Shown here in pieces: positions 5,488-11,845 of a DNA stretch of 11,845 nucleotides. Source of the stretch: RGIG2041 sp045532715. GTDB taxonomy: Bacteria; Bacillota; Clostridia; UBA1381; UMGS1253. The stretch spans positions 1 through 11,845 of the forward strand of contig JAZSGM010000245.1 of NCBI GenBank assembly GCA_045532715.1, read 5' to 3'. How positions within the stretch are numbered: position 1 is the first letter of the stretch; every line of letters begins with the position of its first letter. The notes under the pieces are model-generated. The model saw only the letters and a program-made list of their open reading frames with translations. It ran no database searches and had not been told where the DNA came from. A program made the position numbers and the translations under genes.

Positions 5488-8175
5488 TTATCTTGCTTTC
5501 CTGCGGTCTGCTGCTCTCTGAATTGCTTTGACGATTTCAACAATTGGGATGATGAGAATGGCAAGACCGAGCGCAATACCGTATTCGGTAAGGTCGAGGT
5601 GCGCAAGCGCAAAGGCTTTCGCAAGTACATCCACTTCCACAACAAGCGTCGTGAGCAGAAGGGAGAGCGCACCCGCGCCCCACAGCCAGAGATTCTGCGA
5701 TTTCATTTTGAAAATGGAGCCGTGCAGAGATCTCATATTGAATGCGTGACAGATTTCGCAGAGTGAAAGTGTTAAAAATGCCATAGAGGTGCCAAGCATT
5801 TCTGCAGAATAGGTGCCCGCTGCGATGGCTTCTGCATGATGAAGATCGGCAAGCCAATATCTGCCGATTAAATAGGAAGCCAGCGTGATAACGGTTACGA
5901 GCAGGCCCTGGTACGCAACAGCGACGCCGAGACCGCCTGCAAATATGCCTTCTTTGCTGTCACGGGGTTTACGGTTCATAATGCTTGTTTCCGGCTTTTC
6001 CATGCCGAGTGCAAGTGCCGGGAAGCAGTCTGTGATTAAGTTGATCCAAAGCAGATGCACCGGTGCAAAAATAGTAAAGCCAAACAGTGTGGCAAAGAAG
6101 ATGGTTAATACCTCCGACAGGTTGGATGCAAGCAGAAACTGAATTGCCTTTCGGATATTGTCATAAATTCTTCTGCCTTCGCCAACGGCCGAAACGATGG
6201 TTGCAAAGTTGTCGTCGGACAGTATCATATCAGCTACATTTTTGGTAACATCCGTGCCGGTAATGCCCATGCCGACGCCAATATCCGCATTTTTGATTGA
6301 CGGCGCATCATTTACACCGTCGCCGGTCATTGCCGTAACTCTGCCTTTCTTTTTCCAGGCATTGACAATTCTGGTTTTATGCTCCGGCTGTACGCGGGCA
6401 TATACTGCATATTTTTCGACTGCACTTTCGAAATCCTCGTCGGAAATATCATCCAGCTCCGCGCCGGTAATTGCCTGTGCCTTATCTGTAATGATGCCGA
6501 GCTGCATTGCGATGGCAACGGCAGTATCCTTATGGTCACCGGTAATCATAATCGGTCGGATGCCGGCATTTCTGCACTCGTCGATGGCTGGTTTTACCTC
6601 TGGACGGACAGGATCAATCATACCGACAAGACCTATAAAGCAAAGGTCACATTCTACGAGCGCGCTGTCACATACCGCAGGTGCGGCGGAAAGTTCTTTT
6701 TGTGCGGCTGCAAGCACGCGGAGTGCCTGGTCAGCCATGCGCTTATTTGCAGCGAGAATATTTGTGCGCACCTCATCGGTCATATCGACAATTTTGCCGT
6801 CGACCAATGCTTTTGTGCATTTTTTGAGCAGCTCGTCCGGCGCGCCTTTTGTAAATTGTATCAGCGCACCGTTTTCTGTTTTGTGTATGGTGGTCATCAT
6901 TTTTCTGCCGGAATCGAACGGCACCTCGCCGAGGCGGACGAACTTGGTTTTCTGTACATTTTTAGATACGCCGAGTGTTTCTGCATAATTGACAAGTGCA
7001 CATTCGGTGGGTTCGCCGATGGCGGTGCCTGCTTCTGTATCAAACTCTGCGTCGGAGCAAAGGGACATTGCATTTGCAAGGCGTGTGTTATCATCGCCGT
7101 AGTAATCTACAACGGTCATTTTATTCTGCGTAAGTGTACCGGTTTTGTCCGAGCAGATAATCTGCGTACAGCCCAGCGTTTCAACGGCGGTCAGCTTGCG
7201 GATAATCGCGTTGCGCTTCGACATATTGGTCACGCCGATGGAAAGGACGATGGTTACAACGGTGGCAAGGCCCTCCGGAATTGCGGCAACCGCAAGCGAA
7301 ATTGCAATCATAAAGGAGCTCAGGATGGTATCAAACCTGATGCCGTCGCGAAGCAGCTGCACGCCGAAAATCACAATACAGATACCGATTACAAGGTACG
7401 TAAGGATTTTAGAAAGACCTGCAAGCTTGAGTTGAAGCGGTGTTTTGCCTTCCTCTGCCTGCGCAAGCGCATCCGCAATTTTTCCCATTTCCGTTTCCAT
7501 ACCCGTGGCGGTTACAACGGCTTTGCCGCGACCATACACTACGGTTGAACCCATGAATACCATATTCTTTCTGTCACCGAGAGCAACATCGCCGTTGGCA
7601 TCAGCGCTAAGCGCGTCAGCCTTTTTATCGACCGGCACGGATTCGCCGGTCAGCGCGGCCTCTTCGATTTTCATAGAAGCACATTCGATGATTCGTGCAT
7701 CTGCCGGAACAGCATCGCCGGCTTCGAGAATAATGATGTCACCTACAACAAGATCTTCGCTTGGGATTGCGACTTGTTTTTGATCACGGATAACTTTGCT
7801 TTGTGCCTTGGACATTTCCTGCAATGCTTCGATTGCTTTTTCGGCTTTGCTTTCCTGGAAAACGCCTAAAACGGCATTAATCAGGACAACGGCTAAAATA
7901 ATGATAACATCGGAAGGGAAACCCATATGACCTGCGTGGATACCCTCGTAGATTTCAACACCGGCAGAAATCGCAGCAGCGACCAATAAAATAATGGTCA
8001 TTGGTTCGGCAAGCTGTTTTAAGAAGCGGTGAAGCATAGATTCTTTTTTTGCTTCAATCAACTTGTTTTTGCCGTTTTGTTCAAGTCTGCTTGCTGCTTC
8101 TGTTGCACTTAAGCCGTCGGTGCTGCTGTTGACGGTATGCATTACATCGGTGATACTGCTTAGATAATGTTTCAT
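5488..8175 (-). CDS. P2-type cation-transporting ATPase (Ca2+/Mn2+ exporter) under Mn2+ riboswitch control
   Basis: Predicted role: an ATP-driven membrane pump exporting divalent cations. Seen in 895 residues, full family length: TGES (176-179, actuator), PEGL (300-303, M4), phosphorylated Asp343 in CSDKTGTLT, KGAPDELL (443-450, nucleotide domain), MITGDH (543-548) and TGDGVND (617-623), with ten likely transmembrane segments. Residues matching the SERCA Ca2+ ligands appear to be present: E301 (M4), N685 and E688 (M5), N712, T715 and D716 (M6) and E807 (M8, in LCEICHAFN), suggesting both SERCA sites are retained. Start: AGGAGG (8187-8182) six bases before ATG 8175. A longer frame opening at 8310 is rejected because it runs through the riboswitch. 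The leader is a yybP-ykoY Mn2+ riboswitch, as known for P-type ATPase genes such as Lactococcus yoaB and the pneumococcal Mn2+ exporter MgtA, so Mn2+ export is the leading hypothesis and Ca2+ the alternative. Confidence 0.95.
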   Translation of the reverse strand: MKHYLSSITDVMHTVNSSTDGLSATEAASRLEQNGKNKLIEAKKESMLHRFLKQLAEPMTIILLVAAAISAGVEIYEGIHAGHMGFPSDVIIILAVVLINAVLGVFQESKAEKAIEALQEMSKAQSKVIRDQKQVAIPSEDLVVGDIIILEAGDAVPADARIIECASMKIEEAALTGESVPVDKKADALSADANGDVALGDRKNMVFMGSTVVYGRGKAVVTATGMETEMGKIADALAQAEEGKTPLQLKLAGLSKILTYLVIGICIVIFGVQLLRDGIRFDTILSSFMIAISLAVAAIPEGLATVVTIVLSIGVTNMSKRNAIIRKLTAVETLGCTQIICSDKTGTLTQNKMTVVDYYGDDNTRLANAMSLCSDAEFDTEAGTAIGEPTECALVNYAETLGVSKNVQKTKFVRLGEVPFDSGRKMMTTIHKTENGALIQFTKGAPDELLKKCTKALVDGKIVDMTDEVRTNILAANKRMADQALRVLAAAQKELSAAPAVCDSALVECDLCFIGLVGMIDPVRPEVKPAIDECRNAGIRPIMITGDHKDTAVAIAMQLGIITDKAQAITGAELDDISDEDFESAVEKYAVYARVQPEHKTRIVNAWKKKGRVTAMTGDGVNDAPSIKNADIGVGMGITGTDVTKNVADMILSDDNFATIVSAVGEGRRIYDNIRKAIQFLLASNLSEVLTIFFATLFGFTIFAPVHLLWINLITDCFPALALGMEKPETSIMNRKPRDSKEGIFAGGLGVAVAYQGLLVTVITLASYLIGRYWLADLHHAEAIAAGTYSAEMLGTSMAFLTLSLCEICHAFNMRSLHGSIFKMKSQNLWLWGAGALSLLLTTLVVEVDVLAKAFALAHLDLTEYGIALGLAILIIPIVEIVKAIQRAADRRKAR

Positions 8176-8214
8176 TTTTTTCCTCCTGTTTGAATAGTAT
8201 ATGCATTTTTGTAT

Positions 8215-8246
8215 AAAAAAAGAATTTTGCAGCATACGCTGCAAAA
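8215..8246 (-). terminator. Riboswitch-controlled intrinsic terminator
   Basis: Minus strand TTTTGCAGC (8246-8238), loop GTAT, GCTGCAAAA (8233-8225): a perfect 9-bp stem followed by TTC and seven T (8221-8215). It ends about 28 bases before the ATPase SD. It shares bases 8246-8241 with the riboswitch P1 helix. It is also the only clear terminator downstream of the alpha-galactosidase gene, so it may stop read-through from there as well. Confidence 0.88.
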
Positions 8247-8333
8247 GTCTTGCTATCAATAGACCCAATGACCGGACAAAAGTCGAGATGACGGTCAGCG
8301 GAAAATGCAAAGCATTTAGCTACTCCCTTTTGC
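8215..8333 (-). ncRNA. yybP-ykoY Mn2+ riboswitch with terminator expression platform
   Basis: Read on the minus strand, GCAAAA (8333-8328) leads into GGGAGTAGC, the conserved 5' metal-binding loop of the yybP-ykoY class. The matching 3' part AGCAAGAC (around 8254-8247) leads into CTTTTGC (8247-8241), so P1 is GCAAAAG/CTTTTGC. Between them are a local hairpin AAATGC-TTT-GCATTT, the conserved-looking CCGCTGACCGTCA region, and a TGACCG/CGGTCA stem. The class senses Mn2+. The 3' strand of P1 is also the 5' arm of the terminator at 8246-8225, so the two structures exclude each other. Mn2+ binding should stabilise P1, prevent termination and switch the ATPase on. The aptamer starts within a few bases of the predicted transcription start. 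Confidence 0.9.
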
Positions 8334-8342
8334 GATAAAGTG

Positions 8343-8371
8343 ATATTAACACAAATAAATGTATTTGTCAA
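8343..8371 (-). promoter_or_regulatory. Consensus promoter for the riboswitch-ATPase transcript
   Basis: On the minus strand a perfect -35 TTGACA (8371-8366) is followed after exactly 17 bases by TAATAT (8348-8343), preceded by TG plus one base (extended -10). Predicted start near 8336, only a few bases before the aptamer P1 helix. This is the strongest promoter in the window, consistent with a strong promoter gated downstream by the riboswitch. It lies immediately after the alpha-galactosidase stop codon. Confidence 0.85.
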
Positions 8372-8391
8372 ATGCTTTTTATATTTTGTTG

Positions 8392-10464
8392 TCAAAGTGT
8401 AATTTCAAACAGTCTTGCCTGAATGTCCTCGGTAAAGTCAATGGTCAGGCTCGATTGGTCAAAACTGAATTTGGTTTCCAGCGTTGTAGGGTAGGCAACC
8501 TTTACATCCTTTGCCGCAATTTCAGGAAGGTCGAGCTTTACATGATGCTCACCGCCTAAGTTCCAAACAGCGAGGTAGATTTTATTTTCGCATCTTAAGC
8601 CGGAGGCAACGAAGGTATCGCCATACTGTGCATAGCCCTTCGGCAGGTACGGTACGGAGCAAAGCTTGTCCGGTGTCATCTTATCGTACACATCGATGCC
8701 CTCGCGAACCAATGCGCGCTTTTCGTCATCGAGTAGCTGCAGTCGCGACGCCAAATGCACGCGACCGAGCAGGGAATTGACCATATTTATTACGACGCGC
8801 TCTTTGGAAATGTTTGCATTAACCTCCGATTCCGGTACGCTGTCGTAAACATCTGTGCCGACAGGGTAGCTCCAAACAGCTGCCTGCTCCGGCAGTACGG
8901 AGGCGGAAATATTTGCGCTGATGTATGGGTACGCCAGGTAGTCTGTCTGGTCGGAGGTGGACAGCAGGTGGAAGATGGAGAGCGCCTTGTAATCGATACG
9001 GTTACCGCCGCCTGCGCAGTCTTCAAAGATAACGTGAGGATGGCGATGCATTGCATCGAGCACCCAGTTTAAGAAGGCTTTGTACGCCTCTTCCAGGCCA
9101 TCACCGAGCGAGGTGGAGTTTAACTCCGTGCCAAAGCCCGGGTTCGGTGCGCCGTCAAATTTAATGTAGTCACAGCCGTACTCGTCAATCATACGGTCGA
9201 GCGCGGCAGACATATAGGCATAAACCTTCGGGTTTCTAAAGTCTAACAAATAGCCTGTTGCGTGGCGGATTCTTTCGCCGTTGCGCATAAAGAAGCAATC
9301 GTCATCATAGTAGGCGAGCATTTTTTCGTTTTCAACGCCGACAACCTCCGGTCCAATCCAGAGACCGAACTTCATACCGAGTGAACGCACATATTCCGTT
9401 ATGGCGCGAATGCCCTCAGGGAAGCGAGATTTATCCTCGTACCAGGTACCGAACTTCGGATACATACCGAGCGTGCCGGTAATCTCCTTCGAATCGTGCC
9501 AGCCGCAGTCTACCACATAGTATTTACAGCCGGCCTCGGCAACATACGGTGCGGTTAATTTTACTCTTTCCGCGTTCGGATCGTCCCAGGAATAGTGCAT
9601 ATATTCGTTATAAATGGCAGGCAGATTCTCCTCTGCGCTGCACTGCGGCTTGATATGACGGCGATACAGCGTCATATTGCCGAGCAGATTGTTTAAGGAA
9701 TTGCCGCCGGCAATCGCAACCGGAACGGTTTCATAGGCCGCACCCGGGGCAAGCACCTTGTTCCAGCAATGGTGCAACGCAACCGGACCGCCGATGTGTA
9801 GGTTAAAGCGGTTTCTTGCAGACGAAATCTGGTACACCCAATCGGTGTACGATTCAATCTGGAACATGAAAAAGCTGCTGTCTGCGCGGTTTTCGATAAT
9901 GCCCTGCGGCATTACGCCGCAAGAGGAGGCGTTGCCGACATTGAATTCGCGGATAACGCCGTTTTTCCACTGCAAACCGCGGTCGTGGAACGAGCGCACC
10001 TCCGGCATACCTTCGGTGTATCTTGCATTAACGAATTTGTGGAAATAGTAGTCGGTTTTATCTTTTACAAAATCGTTGCCGAAATGCAGCTTAAAGGTGT
10101 TTGTCATTTCAAGGCAGATTTTATCCTGCGTGATGTTTTCAATTCTGTGCTGTATGCGGATGGCATTGGTATCTTCGTAGCGCGTGAAAACGGATGTGGT
10201 TTTTACGCGGTTGGATGCAAGCACAAGCGTTAACACATTACCGTCTATGCTGTGCGATACATAGCGCAGCTTTGCGGTTTCTGCAGACGAGCTCATACGG
10301 TATGTACCGGTGGAGCTGCCGCCTGCCAAGTCAAATTCAAAAAAGAACAGGTCCTTTTTGGCATCCAGATGCTCGCTGTTATCTACATGATAGCATTTTG
10401 TCAGCGCAACCTCGCCGTTGTCCGCTATGGCAAAGGTGAGCGCGCCGAATTCGATTGTTTTCAT
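8392..10464 (-). CDS. Alpha-galactosidase, glycoside hydrolase family 36
   Basis: Predicted role: hydrolysis of terminal alpha-1,6-linked galactose from melibiose, raffinose-type oligosaccharides or galactomannan fragments. Seen in 690 residues: an N-terminal beta-sandwich (about 1-275), a (beta/alpha)8 barrel (about 280-600) and a C-terminal beta-domain. Barrel motifs are VVDCGWH (317-323), GLWIGPE (367-373), CDYIKFDGA with predicted nucleophile Asp437, EDCAGGGNRID (481-491) and STSDQTD with predicted acid/base Asp505. The usual DDGW is here DCGW, a subfamily variant. There is no signal peptide, so substrates must be imported first; no sugar transporter lies in the window. Start: AGGAGG (10477-10472) seven bases before ATG 10464. 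Two tandem candidate promoters lie upstream. The gene looks intact, unlike its upstream carbohydrate neighbours. Exact linkage preference is not determinable; a related alpha-N-acetylgalactosaminidase activity is a less likely alternative. Confidence 0.92.
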   Translation of the reverse strand: MKTIEFGALTFAIADNGEVALTKCYHVDNSEHLDAKKDLFFFEFDLAGGSSTGTYRMSSSAETAKLRYVSHSIDGNVLTLVLASNRVKTTSVFTRYEDTNAIRIQHRIENITQDKICLEMTNTFKLHFGNDFVKDKTDYYFHKFVNARYTEGMPEVRSFHDRGLQWKNGVIREFNVGNASSCGVMPQGIIENRADSSFFMFQIESYTDWVYQISSARNRFNLHIGGPVALHHCWNKVLAPGAAYETVPVAIAGGNSLNNLLGNMTLYRRHIKPQCSAEENLPAIYNEYMHYSWDDPNAERVKLTAPYVAEAGCKYYVVDCGWHDSKEITGTLGMYPKFGTWYEDKSRFPEGIRAITEYVRSLGMKFGLWIGPEVVGVENEKMLAYYDDDCFFMRNGERIRHATGYLLDFRNPKVYAYMSAALDRMIDEYGCDYIKFDGAPNPGFGTELNSTSLGDGLEEAYKAFLNWVLDAMHRHPHVIFEDCAGGGNRIDYKALSIFHLLSTSDQTDYLAYPYISANISASVLPEQAAVWSYPVGTDVYDSVPESEVNANISKERVVINMVNSLLGRVHLASRLQLLDDEKRALVREGIDVYDKMTPDKLCSVPYLPKGYAQYGDTFVASGLRCENKIYLAVWNLGGEHHVKLDLPEIAAKDVKVAYPTTLETKFSFDQSSLTIDFTEDIQARLFEITL

Positions 10465-10550
10465 AAGTCTGCCTCCTAAAATCGCATTTATATTTCTATT
10501 TTATCAAATAACGGAATAAAAGAAAAGCACTTTATTTCCTTGTTTTTTGT

Positions 10551-10578
10551 AGTATAGTGTTTGCATGTTTAGTTTCAA
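10551..10578 (-). promoter_or_regulatory. Proximal candidate promoter of the alpha-galactosidase gene
   Basis: On the minus strand TTGAAA (10578-10573) and TATACT (10556-10551) are 16 bases apart, each 5/6 to consensus. Its -35 coincides with the predicted start of the distal promoter, so the two could compete. Predicted start near 10544. Confidence 0.5.
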
Positions 10579-10585
10579 CGGTTTT

Positions 10586-10614
10586 ATTATATCGTATCCT
10601 GCCAAAACTGTGAA
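10586..10614 (-). promoter_or_regulatory. Distal promoter of the alpha-galactosidase gene
   Basis: On the minus strand TTCACA (10614-10609) and a perfect TATAAT (10591-10586) are 17 bases apart, 5/6 and 6/6 matches to sigma-A boxes. Predicted start is near 10579, giving a leader of about 115 bases. It is the better of two candidates in the 252-base gap between this gene and the LysR remnant. Confidence 0.7.
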
Positions 10615-10625
10615 TGTTTAAATGT

Positions 10626-10639
10626 GACAAAAATTTGTC
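10626..10639. promoter_or_regulatory. Small inverted repeat upstream of the alpha-galactosidase promoter
   Basis: GACAAA-AA-TTTGTC is a 6+6 palindrome with a 2-base spacer. Its centre lies about 54 bases upstream of the predicted distal start site, a plausible place for an activator. No regulator gene that would bind it is intact here. A/T-rich palindromes of this size arise by chance, so this is only a candidate operator. Confidence 0.25.
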
Positions 10640-10716
10640 CGAATGTCGGTTTTTCATAGCCCCGTTCTATTTTTATGTATCCTAATAAAACCGATTTCTC
10701 TCTAAGTTGCACGCCC

Positions 10717-11036
10717 TTAATGCAAAGCCTTTGTTTTCATAAACTTAATAAAGTCGTTAACATTATCAGAAACAGTCTGATTTTTGTAAAAAACATAAAT
10801 GGTTTGTCTTGCAATAAAATCTTCAACATCCAAAAGCTGAACCTTGGTATTCACCAGTTCGTAGTTGTCTATTCTTCCAATACCAATACCTATGCCGGAT
10901 TCTACATATTTGTTGTAGCACAACAAATCGTTGGTTTGAACAACAAACCTGGGTGTAAAGCCTTCGCGATTGCACGCTTTTAATAGCATCAGGTGGGTAT
11001 TATTATTTTCGCCTGTAAAATCCCGTGAGAAAATTC
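10717..11036 (-). pseudogene. C-terminal remnant of a LysR-type transcriptional regulator
   Basis: Seen: minus-strand frame from about 11036 down to TAA 10719-10717, reading FRIFSRDFTGENNN, LLKACNREGFTPRFVVQTND, YVESGIGIGIGRIDNY, DFIARQTIYVFYKN and VNDFIKFMK. This is the last third of a LysR effector-binding domain (second subdomain, including the 'GF.P' and 'V..G.GIGI' segments), roughly 105 of about 300 residues. The DNA-binding helix-turn-helix and the hinge are absent. The frame remains open to 11130, but that part is antisense to the kinase remnant, not LysR sequence. Without an HTH or its own start signal it cannot be a working regulator. It probably once controlled the adjacent, divergently oriented sugar kinase gene. 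Confidence 0.8.
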
Positions 11037-11560
11037 TGAATGCAAAGACGCTTATTGATCCGTTTTTGTCAGAAAAAGGCGGATGCTGGGCGACTATGGT
11101 ATCTGTAGCATCGCTTTCCGGAAGAATCAAGCTGTATGTAGAAAAATATATTGATCATTCCAATAAAGCGTATGTCAGATTAAGAGAGCTGGCATCAAAA
11201 AGCGAATCGGGGGCAGGTGGCCTTTCGATAAACCTCATGGATGAACCGAACGATGCGCTTATCTTAAAATATCCGAAAGAGCACATTGCAAGAGCTATCA
11301 TGGAAGGAACGGTTAAGCTTTTAAAAGAAAAGCTGGATATTTTGAAGGAAAACGGAATCTTTGCAGAGCGTGCCATTATAGTAGGTGGCCCGTCTGAAAA
11401 TCCGCTGTGGCTTGATATAATAGAAGAAATGTGCGGCATTCCCGTAAAGGTAGTTTACGGCGCTGTGGCAGGGGCGGTAGGCGCGGCTATCTTAGCCGGT
11501 ATAGGCGTAGGCGTATATAAAGACGAATACCAGGCGCAGAGCGTAATAAGTGAATCATAG
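11037..11560 (+). pseudogene. C-terminal remnant of an FGGY-family carbohydrate kinase
   Basis: Seen: + strand frame from about 11037 to TAG 11558-11560, about 174 residues of a family of about 500. It carries the C-terminal ATPase-fold half: GCWATMVSVASLSGRIKLY, EHIARAIMEGTVKLLK, AIIVGGPSENPLWLDII (the GG-x-S...W nucleotide-binding segment), and GIPVKVVYGAVAGAVGAAIL. Homologues such as xylulokinase or fuculokinase phosphorylate sugars after uptake; the substrate half is missing, so the sugar cannot be told. No SD or start belongs to it, and the codons before 11037 are antisense to the LysR remnant. Junction position is accurate to perhaps 15 bases. Confidence 0.8.
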
Positions 11561-11613
11561 CTAAAAAGACCTAAATGGCATTGACTACCATTTAGGTCTT
11601 TCATAGCTATGAT
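11554..11613. terminator. Long two-segment hairpin closing the kinase remnant, likely bidirectional terminator
   Basis: Outer stem ATCATAGCTA (11554-11563) pairs with TAGCTATGAT (11604-11613). A small asymmetric bulge (one base against two) is followed by an inner 14-bp stem AAAGACCTAAATGG (11565-11578) with CCATTTAGGTCTTT (11588-11601) and a 9-base loop. The kinase stop codon (11558-11560) lies within the outer stem. The inner stem has TTT at its + strand end and five T at its minus-strand end, so termination in either direction is plausible, although neither T-tract is strong. Confidence 0.7.
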
Positions 11614-11730
11614 ATATATTTAGAGGTGTTTTTGTTTCGTGACGTCGTCGCTGACGGCGAAATAGATAGAGCGAAACACGAATTGATGCAAACAGAAGAT
11701 AATGAGTGCACACATAAAAGGCATGAAAAA
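11614..11730. other. Unassigned stretch between two hairpins
   Basis: No convincing gene. A + strand frame can start at GTG 11626 or TTG 11632 after AGAGGTG and gives FRDVVADGEIDRAKHELMQ, which looks mildly protein-like, but it reads straight through the terminator stem at 11731-11758 and is poorly supported. The minus-strand frames have no SD or recognisable motif. It may be a remnant of an older gene. Confidence 0.3.
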
Positions 11731-11758
11731 AGCCGTCTTTCACTATCGAAAGACGGCT
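11731..11758. terminator. Bidirectional intrinsic terminator
   Basis: AGCCGTCTTTC (11731-11741), loop ACTATC, GAAAGACGGCT (11748-11758): a perfect 11-bp stem flanked by six A upstream (11725-11730) and ATCTTTTT downstream. On the minus strand it ends in six T, the stronger T-tract, so it most probably ends a minus-strand gene entering from the right edge. Confidence 0.8.
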
Positions 11759-11775
11759 ATCTTTTTGGCAGGGGC

Positions 11776-11845
11776 TTAAAGGACTTGAAGTGCTGCGCAC
11801 CCCGGCTTGCGGTGCCTGACATATCCCTGCGGCGATGAATCGCCT
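11776..11845 (-). other. Possible 3' end of an unidentified minus-strand gene, partial
   Basis: Two minus-strand frames are open from the window edge and stop next to the terminator at 11758-11731. One ends RHRKPGCAALQVL at TAA 11778-11776, 18 bases before the stem. The other reads MSGTASRGAQHFKSFK and ends at TAG 11759-11757, touching the stem. The terminator with six T on this strand suggests a gene end, but I cannot choose the frame or name a family from about 25 codons. Confidence 0.25.

Noticed and set aside
6197..7548. Long + strand open frames (up to 389 codons) opposite the ATPase
   Set aside because: They are low-complexity mirror frames of a strongly conserved minus-strand gene, with no recognisable domain or start signal.
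8176..8310. Longer ATPase reading frame starting at 8310 (45 extra residues)
   Set aside because: It translates through the riboswitch aptamer and terminator and has no SD, while ATG 8175 has AGGAGG at ideal spacing and gives the family's normal N-terminus.
10640..10716. TCGGTTTT/AAAACCGA arms as a terminator for the LysR remnant
   Set aside because: The stem is only about 8 bp, A/T-rich, with a loop of about 30 bases and no T-tract in the right place.
10970..11130. N-terminal parts of the two overlapping frames at 10970-11560 (+) and 11130-10717 (-) as real protein
   Set aside because: Each extension is simply antisense to the recognisable part of the other remnant, with no SD at either start.
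1..11845. CRISPR array, tRNA or rRNA genes, toxin-antitoxin or known defence genes
   Set aside because: No spaced direct repeats, no cloverleaf or rRNA-like sequence, and no such protein families were seen on either strand.

Overview
The window looks like chromosomal DNA of a low-to-mid GC Firmicute, most likely an anaerobic gut-type member of the Clostridia. This is an inference from strong AGGAGG-type ribosome binding sites, A/T-rich sigma-A-like promoters, T-tailed intrinsic terminators, a yybP-ykoY riboswitch, and gene types common in such genomes (MATE pump, CapA-type phosphatase, cytoplasmic GH36 alpha-galactosidase). TGA is used as an ordinary stop codon. No species can be named from the sequence alone.

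Layout. Positions 1-139 hold one end of an apparent IS3-family (IS150-like) insertion sequence whose transposase start runs off the left edge. A MATE efflux transporter follows on the + strand (263-1618) behind its own extended -10 promoter. It converges on a two-gene minus-strand unit: a CapA-type metallophosphatase (4310-3150), then a serine beta-lactamase-like hydrolase (3144-1651), nearly abutting. Upstream of that pair lie two decayed loci: a C-terminal scrap of an unidentified protein (4470-4366) and an alpha-L-rhamnosidase-like glycosidase pseudogene (5348-4499) carrying a nonsense codon, a frameshift and a large internal deletion.

The best-defined system is at 5429-8371 (minus strand): a consensus promoter, a Mn2+-sensing yybP-ykoY riboswitch whose 3' P1 strand is shared with an intrinsic terminator, a complete P2-type cation ATPase of 895 aa, and a terminator. 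It reads as a self-contained, metal-switched cation export unit, probably exporting Mn2+ and/or Ca2+. Upstream is an intact GH36 alpha-galactosidase (10464-8392) with two tandem candidate promoters.

The right end is a gene graveyard. A LysR-type regulator C-terminus (minus) and an FGGY sugar kinase C-terminus (+) face away from each other and have both lost their 5' halves at one junction near 11036, as expected if a single deletion removed the shared control region of a divergent regulator/kinase pair. A long hairpin closes the kinase remnant, a second terminator lies at 11731-11758, and an unassigned gene end may enter from the right edge.

Overall, two intact stand-alone units (MATE; riboswitch-ATPase), one intact sugar hydrolase and one intact phosphatase/hydrolase pair sit among the remains of carbohydrate-utilisation genes (rhamnosidase, sugar kinase, LysR regulator). 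This suggests an accessory sugar-use region undergoing reductive decay, with an IS at its border.
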